A DNA stretch of 64,000 nucleotides from Clostridia bacterium (lineage in GTDB: Bacteria; Bacillota; Clostridia; Christensenellales; SZUA-584). Both the position numbers and the translations under genes were made by a program. The stretch's first letter is position 1; each line of letters opens with the position of its first letter. The notes under the pieces are model-generated. The model made no database searches. It saw only the letters and a list, made by a program, of their open reading frames with translations, and was not told the DNA's origin. This document shows positions 58,273-64,000 of the stretch, one piece after another. The stretch covers positions 1-64,000 of the forward strand of contig QKIQ01000044.1 of assembly GCA_003249555.1 (NCBI GenBank). Direction: 5' to 3'.

Positions 58273-58746
58273 GTGGAATCGAATAATCATCGAGAGATAA
58301 TTGTCAAAACGACCTGCGGGAGGGGCTCCAAGGTCATAGAGTATGTTAAATATATGGAATTGCCGAAGGACGTTAAGGCTGACTGCGTTATGGGATGCAC
58401 CATCACAAACGTTGAAAGACCAAAGGCGCTGAAATGGAAAGTGCCTGAAAAAAGCCGTTATTATGTGCCCGTCAAAGGGTCTTTTAATCTGCATGCCTGG
58501 TATGGGTTCAACAACGGACATGATACGGCTGTCGCGACGGCATCGGTTGTGTATCACGAGAACATACCTATTTTGGAGCGGAGCGGAAGGCCGGTCGGCC
58601 CGGTGACTGCCTCGGCGGACATTGAAGATGCTCCCAAAATAGCCGATGTGACATTGGAAGGAAATAAAATAAAGGTTGTGGCGTTGATAAAAATAGCGGC
58701 AACGGTTGTCGGAGATGCAAGGCTTGTGGTTGAGGTTGTGGAATAG
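58273..58746 (+). CDS. CotE-like spore coat protein 2
   Basis: 157 residues from GTG 58273 (AGGGGG seven bases before; a TTG at 58270 is closer). REIIVKTTCGRGSKVIEYVKY and GSFNLHAWYGFNNGHDTAVATASVVYHENIPI give the CotE pattern. Its tail lacks the long acidic end of the third copy. The most divergent of the three copies. Monocistronic or read with the next gene 42 bases later. Confidence 0.78.
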   Translation: MESNNHREIIVKTTCGRGSKVIEYVKYMELPKDVKADCVMGCTITNVERPKALKWKVPEKSRYYVPVKGSFNLHAWYGFNNGHDTAVATASVVYHENIPILERSGRPVGPVTASADIEDAPKIADVTLEGNKIKVVALIKIAATVVGDARLVVEVVE

Positions 58747-58788
58747 CATGCCGAAAAGAAATCAAGGTTTTGGAAAAGAGGGAGAAGT

Positions 58789-59334
58789 ATGGAGGAAATT
58801 AAAAAAATAATTGCAAAGGCCGCGTACGGTCAGGGAACAAAAGCGTTCAGCAAAGGTATAGATATCAATACTTATGAAAGCGATAGACCCACACAAATTC
58901 TTGGATGTATCATAACCGATGCTGAAATTTTGGGCTGCTCCTTTGAAGGAAACGTTGTAAAGGGAAAAGCAGTCAGGGTAAACATGAAGTTTGATACGCA
59001 TCTATGGTATGCGCTGGACGGCGATACAAAGGTGGCAAAGATGAGCACGAAGTTCTCGGATGTGGTGACTATCGGTGCTCAAGGGGCAGAAGAATACAGC
59101 AATGAAGATGTCCGGGCATGGATAGAGCAAGCGCCCAAGTGTATGGGGACATCGGTGACAAATGGCCGTGACGGTGCTTTTATCAAAGCGCAGATAGAAT
59201 ATGAGCTGGGTGCCGAGATTGTTGGTATGACAACGTTAAGCGTAAGAGTCATTAATGATTTTAGCGAAGCGGATGCAGGCGAAGAACTGCCGGGTGAAGA
59301 ATTGGATGATTTTGATGAACTTGATGATGATTAA
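58789..59334 (+). CDS. CotE-like spore coat protein 3 with acidic tail
   Basis: 181 residues. EIKKIIAKAAYGQGTKAFSKGIDI, ILGCIITDAEILGCSFEGN, MKFDTHLWYALDGDTKVAKM and APKCMGTSV parallel CotE-like protein 1 block by block. A strongly acidic end (EELPGEELDDFDELDDD) resembles the acidic C-terminus of Bacillus CotE. So copies 1 and 3 are close paralogues, 2 is distant. Confidence 0.83.
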   Translation: MEEIKKIIAKAAYGQGTKAFSKGIDINTYESDRPTQILGCIITDAEILGCSFEGNVVKGKAVRVNMKFDTHLWYALDGDTKVAKMSTKFSDVVTIGAQGAEEYSNEDVRAWIEQAPKCMGTSVTNGRDGAFIKAQIEYELGAEIVGMTTLSVRVINDFSEADAGEELPGEELDDFDELDDD

Positions 59335-59366
59335 TGCGTGATGGGATTGGGCATAGGTTCATGCGG

Positions 59367-59400
59367 GGATGTTCTGCTTGCAAAAGAACATCCTTGTTTG
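59367..59400 (+). terminator. Terminator after CotE-like gene 3
   Basis: GGATGTTCT (59367-59375) pairs with AGAACATCC (59385-59393), followed by TTGTTTG. It resembles the one at 54831 in sequence and position after a cotE-like gene. Confidence 0.75.
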
Positions 59401-59483
59401 TATAAGCGTATGCATAGAGACACAGAGAATAAGGCATTGATGCGTCGTGTGTACATAATAATAACGATATGAGGGCAATGAAG

Positions 59484-60503
59484 ATGAACAATGTAGAAAC
59501 GGACGCTCAAAAGGGGTATCTTATTACCGGCGCGGCAGGGTTTATCGGATACTTTTTATGCAAAAGTTTATTGGAGAAAGGCTGCCGGGTTACTGGGGTG
59601 GACAGTTTAAACGACTATTATGACGTGACCCTGAAAAAAGATCGCTTAAAACGCTTAGAAATATTTAAAAATTTTGTGTTTGTTAAAGAGGACATCTCGA
59701 AAAGAGAGGCGGCCGGTAAAATCTTCAAAGCGTACCGGCCGGATATCGTGGTTCATCTGGCTGCTCAGCCGGGGGTGAGATATTCTTTGGTCAACCCCGA
59801 TGCATATATACAGAACAATATAGTCGGCTTTTATAATATGCTTGAAGCATGCCGTCAATACCCGGTAGCGCACCTTGTCTATGCGTCTTCCAGCTCGGTA
59901 TATGGTCTCAACGAAAAAGGCCCTTTAACTGAATCGGACTTGACTGACAGGCCCATCTCACTGTATGCGGCAACCAAAAAGTCGAACGAACTGACGGCAT
60001 ACGCATATAGCTGCCTTTACAAAATACCGGCAACAGGCTTGCGGTTTTTCACGGTATACGGTCCGTTTGGCCGCCCAGATATGGCGTACTTTTCATTCAC
60101 AAACAAATACTTCGCAGGCGAACCCATTACGGTTTACAATAACCAAAAAAGCGAAACGTACAGAGATTTTACTTACATTGATGATGCGGTTGAAGGCATT
60201 GAAAGAACATTGAACCATTATCCGGCCGGCAGTGTTCCTCATTGTGTGTATAATGTTGGGAACAGCCATCCGGAAAGCCTGACGGTGTTTATTGAGAAGC
60301 TGGAGAAAAGCCTCTGTGAAGCATCGGAAAAAGACATTGTTTTTCAGAAGCTGTATGAACCGTTGCAGCAGGGAGACGTGACTGCCACTTATGCAGCCAT
60401 CGACAGGATAAAAGACGCAGTCGGGTTTGTACCCAAGACGTCTGTGGAAGAAGGGTTGAAAAAGTTCGCCGCGTGGTACGTGACGTTTTATGATATCCGC
60501 TGA
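59484..60503 (+). CDS. NAD-dependent nucleotide-sugar epimerase, probably UDP-glucuronate 4-epimerase
   Basis: 339 residues from ATG 59484 (GAGGG eight bases upstream). YLITGAAGFIGYFLCKSLLEKG, VDSLNDYYDVTLKKDRLKRL and the active-site SSSSVYG with YAATK (Tyr-x3-Lys) fit extended short-chain epimerases. The 'NDYYD..LK..RL' block is typical of UDP-GlcA 4-epimerases. It would convert the product of the UDP-glucose dehydrogenase at 52578 to UDP-galacturonate for the coat glycan. Bacillus YtcB is a likely counterpart. Confidence 0.88.
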   Translation: MNNVETDAQKGYLITGAAGFIGYFLCKSLLEKGCRVTGVDSLNDYYDVTLKKDRLKRLEIFKNFVFVKEDISKREAAGKIFKAYRPDIVVHLAAQPGVRYSLVNPDAYIQNNIVGFYNMLEACRQYPVAHLVYASSSSVYGLNEKGPLTESDLTDRPISLYAATKKSNELTAYAYSCLYKIPATGLRFFTVYGPFGRPDMAYFSFTNKYFAGEPITVYNNQKSETYRDFTYIDDAVEGIERTLNHYPAGSVPHCVYNVGNSHPESLTVFIEKLEKSLCEASEKDIVFQKLYEPLQQGDVTATYAAIDRIKDAVGFVPKTSVEEGLKKFAAWYVTFYDIR

Positions 60504-60557
60504 CGTGATACCCGTGACTTACCAAAAGACAATTCGCTGCGAAATGTCAGTTGCCCG

Positions 60558-61664
60558 TTAAGCGTGCGTGTCTTTTGATTTGAAAAGATTTTTTATGGAT
60601 AGCTTGGCTAGCTCGCTGATTGTTTTAAAAACGAATTTCTTTGTTTCGGGATCAATGTTCTTTACGGCGTATAGTATGGATGTTGCGCTTTTCTGCCATT
60701 CCTCTGTAAGATCACGAAAATTGTCTGTCTGCGTTTCTTCCAGCACATAAAACAACACATCGATAATGGCTTTGCGCTTTTCATCCGACAGCATGCGCAG
60801 CCATTCGTTTAGGGTATTGTTGCGCTGCAATACGTCGCTTTTGATGCTGTCGGTATAAACAAAATCACCGTTTTCAATGATCCAGGTCAGTGGGTCATGC
60901 TGCTTGATGCCGCGCTGGCTGCTCTTAACGACGGCGTAGTTCTCGTGATGCTGAAGCAGCATGCCAACGAGCGACTCTTCCGGTAGTGTGGTATGGATAC
61001 GTTCTTTGATTGACAGGTATTCGGCGCTGTCAAACACGCTATCCTTAAATCCGGGACCGTCATGGTTGTATACGCTGATAATGCGTTTCTGCGTTTTTGG
61101 ATGGCAGTTTATCGCGGAATAAACCGCAATATTGCCGCCCTTTGAGTGTCCGCCGGTTCGGAGCTTTGTCGTGCGTGAAAGGCGTTTGGCAACAGCGTTC
61201 AGATACATAACCCCTTCCTCCTGTGAGGGAACGGGGCTGATATAGGCCATGTTGAAATCTTCTTTCCAGCCAATATATGTGGAATCCGTACCGCGAAAAG
61301 CGATGTATGACGTGTTGTCATCCAGAAGGAATGTCACAGCGGAAAACTGCTTCTCAGTTATGGGGTCGGAGTTGTTGACATAATAATTCATTTGTATTTG
61401 ACGAAATCTTGGGTTGGCCGCAAGTGCGTTTAGAAAATCCAGGAAAGTATCGATATCGCGACTGTCTTGAAACATCGATTCATACATTTCGGCCTTGAGC
61501 AGATCGTATATTTGAACGGGCCTCGCTCTGTCTTGGAGCAGGGGAACGATATTTTCAAACCTCACGTAAGATAGCTTTGAAAGAACAAGGCTGTCAACGG
61601 AACCAAACTCCCTGTTGTGCCAATTATCATAGTTGCTTTTTAGATATTTAATAATGTTGTCCAT
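60558..61664 (-). CDS. DUF2974 / Mbeg1-like alpha/beta-hydrolase
   Basis: 368 residues from ATG 61664; no good ribosome site is seen there or at the upstream in-frame TTG at 61724. LSKLSYVRFE, TSYIAFRGTDSTYIGWKEDFNMAY (oxyanion region), GGHSKGGNIAVYSAI (nucleophile Ser in G-H-S-K-G) and a late HDPLTWIIENGDFV with His-Asp. DUF2974 proteins are lipase-like enzymes of Clostridia and Bacilli; substrate unknown. Faces the epimerase gene end to end. Confidence 0.85.
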   Translation of the reverse strand: MDNIIKYLKSNYDNWHNREFGSVDSLVLSKLSYVRFENIVPLLQDRARPVQIYDLLKAEMYESMFQDSRDIDTFLDFLNALAANPRFRQIQMNYYVNNSDPITEKQFSAVTFLLDDNTSYIAFRGTDSTYIGWKEDFNMAYISPVPSQEEGVMYLNAVAKRLSRTTKLRTGGHSKGGNIAVYSAINCHPKTQKRIISVYNHDGPGFKDSVFDSAEYLSIKERIHTTLPEESLVGMLLQHHENYAVVKSSQRGIKQHDPLTWIIENGDFVYTDSIKSDVLQRNNTLNEWLRMLSDEKRKAIIDVLFYVLEETQTDNFRDLTEEWQKSATSILYAVKNIDPETKKFVFKTISELAKLSIKNLFKSKDTHA

Positions 61665-61723
61665 ATCAGTTTTATAAACGCTGTGGCATGATTGAAACAC
61701 TTGTTTGTGATATCTCGAAAACA

Positions 61724-61755
61724 AAAAAAGCGCCTATATTTTGCAGACGCTTATC
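61724..61755 (-). terminator. Terminator of the helicase gene
   Basis: On the reverse strand AGCGTCT and AGGCGCT pair around GCAAAATAT, then TTTTTTT. The same sequence, slightly changed, ends the next reverse gene at 63791-63819. Confidence 0.8.
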
Positions 61756-61782
61756 TTGCGTTTTGAGGCTGTATATGAATCT

Positions 61783-62886
61783 TTACATAGCCTTTTCTTC
61801 GATGATTTTCACGCGGAAATGCCGTTCAATATCGGCGATGCGGCCGCAGTCCTGCGGACTCACCAGTGTGCATGCCCGGCCGGAATGCCCTGCGCGGCCT
61901 GTGCGGCCAATGCGATGGACATAGTATTCCATCTTGTCGGGTATATCATAGTTGATGACAAGATCGATATCCTTCACATCGATGCCCCGTGCGGCGACGT
62001 CTGTGGCGACCATCACGTTTGTTTTACCCTTGCGGAATGCATCCATGGTGGTGTCGCGCTGAAACTGGCTCATATCACCGTGCAGACAGCCTACGGGCAA
62101 TCCCTGTTCTACCAGCTGCCGCTGCAGTGTCTTTACCTGCCTTTTGGTGTTGCAGAAAACAAGTGCCAGCCGCGGGTTTTCCATAGATATCAGGTTTTTT
62201 ACCGCTTTATATTTGTTGCGTGAGCCGATCGTCAAATAAGATTGTTTGACGTTCGCAGCAGGCTCGTTGCCTTCGCCGACCTGTATCCGTACCGCATCGT
62301 GCTGAAACTGCTTCACAACGCCCGACACCGCTTTGTTCATGGTCGCAGAGAACAAAAGCGTCTGATGGTCGTTTGTCACTTGTGAGAGAATGGCCTTGAT
62401 ATCGGGCAGAAAGCCGAAATTAAGCATTTCATCCGCTTCATCGAGCACCACGGTGCGGATATTCTGTAGTTTCAATACATTGCGGCCAATCAGATCTTTC
62501 ACTCGCCCGGGTGTGCCCACAACGATTTGCGCGCCCGCGCGAAGCGCGCGGATCTGTACGCTCGCGGCTTGTCCGCCGTAAATGCTGACCGTGCGGATTT
62601 TCACATGAGCGGAAAGCTGACGGAACACGTCTGTAATCTGCAGCGCAAGCTCGCGGGTAGGGCAAAGCACAAGTGTCTGTGTTTTGCGGTTGTTAATAAA
62701 CGTTTTTTCAATAATGGGCACGGCAAACGCTGCTGTTTTGCCCGTTCCTGTCTGGGCAATGCCCATGATGTCCCACTTGCCGAATATCAGCTCCAACGTT
62801 TTTTCCTGAATCGGGGTGGGTTGGGTAAAGCCTGCTTTTTTTAGCGTGGCTTTCATCTCTTCTGAGAGCAATTCAAAGTATTTCAA
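61783..62886 (-). CDS. Minimal DEAD-box RNA helicase
   Basis: 367 residues from TTG 62886 (AGAGGATAAA upstream). Complete core: Q motif GFTQPTPIQEKTL, AQTGTGKTAAF, PTRELALQI, VLDEADEML, SATMN, and VATDVAARGID with YVHRIGRTGRAG. The protein ends directly after the second RecA domain (RHFRVKIIEEKAM), so it lacks the basic RNA-binding tail that CshA, DbpA or CsdA carry. Substrate choice must come from partners. A leader of about 237 bases suggests control by temperature or by its own product. Confidence 0.93.
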   Translation of the reverse strand: MKYFELLSEEMKATLKKAGFTQPTPIQEKTLELIFGKWDIMGIAQTGTGKTAAFAVPIIEKTFINNRKTQTLVLCPTRELALQITDVFRQLSAHVKIRTVSIYGGQAASVQIRALRAGAQIVVGTPGRVKDLIGRNVLKLQNIRTVVLDEADEMLNFGFLPDIKAILSQVTNDHQTLLFSATMNKAVSGVVKQFQHDAVRIQVGEGNEPAANVKQSYLTIGSRNKYKAVKNLISMENPRLALVFCNTKRQVKTLQRQLVEQGLPVGCLHGDMSQFQRDTTMDAFRKGKTNVMVATDVAARGIDVKDIDLVINYDIPDKMEYYVHRIGRTGRAGHSGRACTLVSPQDCGRIADIERHFRVKIIEEKAM

Positions 62887-63129
62887 TTTATCCTCTTTTC
62901 TTTTCCGGTGTTTACATAAAAAACAAAGACCATGCCGATATAGCAAGATCTTTCGAAATTGTTATGACGCCACAAGTTCGTACATTTACGCCGGAGCCGG
63001 AAAGCCCCTCTGCATCGTACGGGTCACAATTCCCGTACTAGGTGTATTAAAAATACGACTTGTTTGAAAGCGCGATTCGCTGGGAATGCTTTGCGACTAT
63101 GCGCAAACGATACTTATAATACGGTGCTG

Positions 63130-63158
63130 ATTATACATGAGTTTATATTATTTGTAAA
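63130..63158 (-). promoter_or_regulatory. Helicase promoter with long structured leader
   Basis: On the reverse strand TTTACA (63158-63153), 17 bases, TATAAT (63135-63130). The transcript would carry about 237 untranslated bases (62887-63123), including a 7-bp hairpin GTACGGG/CCCGTAC (63017-63038). No gene lies in 62887-63206. Confidence 0.75.
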
Positions 63159-63206
63159 GCCCACATAAAATGCGATGGGATTTTAAGCCGCTTTGATGCA
63201 AACTGG

Positions 63207-63641
63207 TCACATTGCGGCACTTTCTTCGTCAATAAACTGCTGAACGAGCTTTTTGATCTTGTTTCTTAACACTCTGACCTTTGTAAGCTTTTCTTCATCC
63301 GTACCCGTAAAATCTTCCGGATTCTCAAGATCCCAATGGAGCTTTTTCGCAACGCCCGGAAACGTAGGGCATTGCGTTTCTCTTGCGCGTTCGCAAACGG
63401 TCACAATATAGCCGAAAAAACGGCTTTGCTTTAGTAAGTCGTATACATCCTGCGTCTTTTTATCCGAAAGATCAATGCCCTCTTCTTTCATGGTTTTTAC
63501 AACCAAAGGGTTGATGACGGTGGGCTCAAAGCCCGCGCTTTCCGTTTCAAACTGATCTTCCCCGAGCAATTTCAGATAAGCTTCCGCCATCTGGCTCCTT
63601 GCCGAGTTGTGGACACATATGAATAAAACTTTTTTCTTCAT
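63207..63641 (-). CDS. arsC: Second arsenate reductase / LMW tyrosine phosphatase-like protein
   Basis: 144 residues from ATG 63641 (GAGGTGATC upstream). FICVHNSARSQMAEAYLKLLG is the CX5R loop, TVCERARETQCPTFPG brings the Cys pair used to pass the disulfide to thioredoxin, and LHWDLENPEDFTG has the Asp acid. It is not a close copy of the operon ArsC at 50925. It stands alone, without ArsR or pump. Confidence 0.9.
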   Translation of the reverse strand: MKKKVLFICVHNSARSQMAEAYLKLLGEDQFETESAGFEPTVINPLVVKTMKEEGIDLSDKKTQDVYDLLKQSRFFGYIVTVCERARETQCPTFPGVAKKLHWDLENPEDFTGTDEEKLTKVRVLRNKIKKLVQQFIDEESAAM

Positions 63642-63790
63642 GATGATCACCTCGCGATAAAAAATGCGTATCATTTGCTGGTTATGATACCATTATAGAA
63701 CACTTCTTCATTGGCTTATGTTATTTTTGTGTTAAGCATATTGTGATCGATTGCAAATGCATATACGGCTTTTGTTTTCCCGTGCAATCA

Positions 63791-63819
63791 AAAAGCGCCC
63801 GCATATTGCAGACGCTTGT
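63791..63819 (-). terminator. Terminator of the partial reverse-strand gene at the right edge
   Basis: On the reverse strand AGCGTCTGCA and TGCGGGCGCT form a ten-pair stem with three G-T pairs, then TTTTTG. It shares GCAGACGCTT with the helicase terminator at 61724-61755. Confidence 0.8.
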
Positions 63820-63834
63820 TATCGTAAAAGTGTT

Positions 63835-64000
63835 TTAGTATCTTTCGGGATACATTTTGAGCGTGCCGTCTTCCTTGGCCGCATCCACCCAGCCTTGGGT
63901 GATATCGTACCACTCGTTTTGCTGTTTGCTGGACAGCATTTCGGAGGTCAATTCTTCTTTGACGTCTTCAAAGGGCACAACGCCTGCCAGAAGCTTCACG
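63835..64000 (-). CDS. C-terminal end of a probable PrsA/SurA-like foldase (start outside window)
   Basis: The last 54 codons of a gene entering from the right: 'VVPFEDVKEELTSEMLSSKQ' then NEWYDITQGWVDAAKEDG and KMYPERY. The pattern 'PFEEVKxEIxxxLxxxKQxxxWxxxxxxW' is how the C-terminal helix of SurA/PrsA-type peptidyl-prolyl isomerases ends. Too short for certainty. Confidence 0.5.
   Translation of the reverse strand, partial: VKLLAGVVPFEDVKEELTSEMLSSKQQNEWYDITQGWVDAAKEDGTLKMYPERY

Noticed and set aside
1-64000. CRISPR arrays, insertion sequences, rRNA genes
   Set aside because: No regular repeat-spacer pattern, no transposase-like protein and no rRNA segment was found on reading both strands.

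Overview
This window looks like chromosome from an anaerobic, endospore-forming Firmicute of the class Clostridia. The evidence is the spore-coat cluster (CotE-, CotS- and CotH-type proteins), strong AGGAGG ribosome binding sites with frequent TTG/GTG starts, sigma-A promoters of the TTGACA-17-TATAAT type, a PucR-controlled reductive pyrimidine pathway built with Fe-S enzymes, and several genes for H-x-C-G proteins of the uroporphyrinogen-decarboxylase (URO-D) superfamily. No species can be named from the sequence alone.

Layout. 1-4.1 kb is the right end of a prophage: tail protein, lysis module, a small reverse-strand operon with a structured downstream region, two small XRE-type regulators driven by one of two divergent promoters, and an attachment site made of the 3' half of a tRNA-Lys(UUU) gene. 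4.8-9.9 kb makes and recovers trehalose (TPS/TPP fusion, GH65 phosphorylase, beta-phosphoglucomutase). 10.2-18.5 kb holds a LuxR/NarL-type two-component system with two membrane proteins (one PrsW-like), followed by a lipoprotein and a 1173-residue repeat surface protein. The last two share a palindrome placed just upstream of their promoters. 18.7-24.6 kb is an OmpR-type two-component system with an EF-hand protein and a VTC / DUF4956 / CotH operon, tied together by an 11-bp direct repeat. 24.8-36.6 kb is a PucR-regulated pyrimidine catabolic and uptake cluster running from uracil to 3-hydroxypropionate. Its ABC substrate-binding protein appears to be circularly permuted, and its dihydropyrimidine dehydrogenase lacks the FAD/NAD(P)H module. 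36.9-42.9 kb has an NlpC/P60 protein and a reverse-strand URO-D / aldose-epimerase operon that begins at a deletion junction with a sensor-gene remnant. At 43.3 kb a second, degenerate copy of the tRNA-Lys 3' half plus its terminator appears, so 4.1-43.3 kb may be an old island at the same tRNA locus.

43.4-64 kb is more core-like: a diguanylate cyclase, the TrkA/TrkH potassium system, an extended arsenic operon with several Cys-rich protein tails, a spore coat/glycan cluster (UDP-glucose dehydrogenase, amphi-Trp protein, three CotE-like proteins, two CotS-like kinase-fold proteins, a glycosyltransferase and a nucleotide-sugar epimerase), a DUF2974 hydrolase, a minimal DEAD-box helicase with a long 5' leader, a second ArsC and the C-terminal end of a probable PrsA/SurA-like foldase.

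No complete rRNA, tRNA, insertion sequence or CRISPR array was found. Family names come from recognised motifs, not from database searches.
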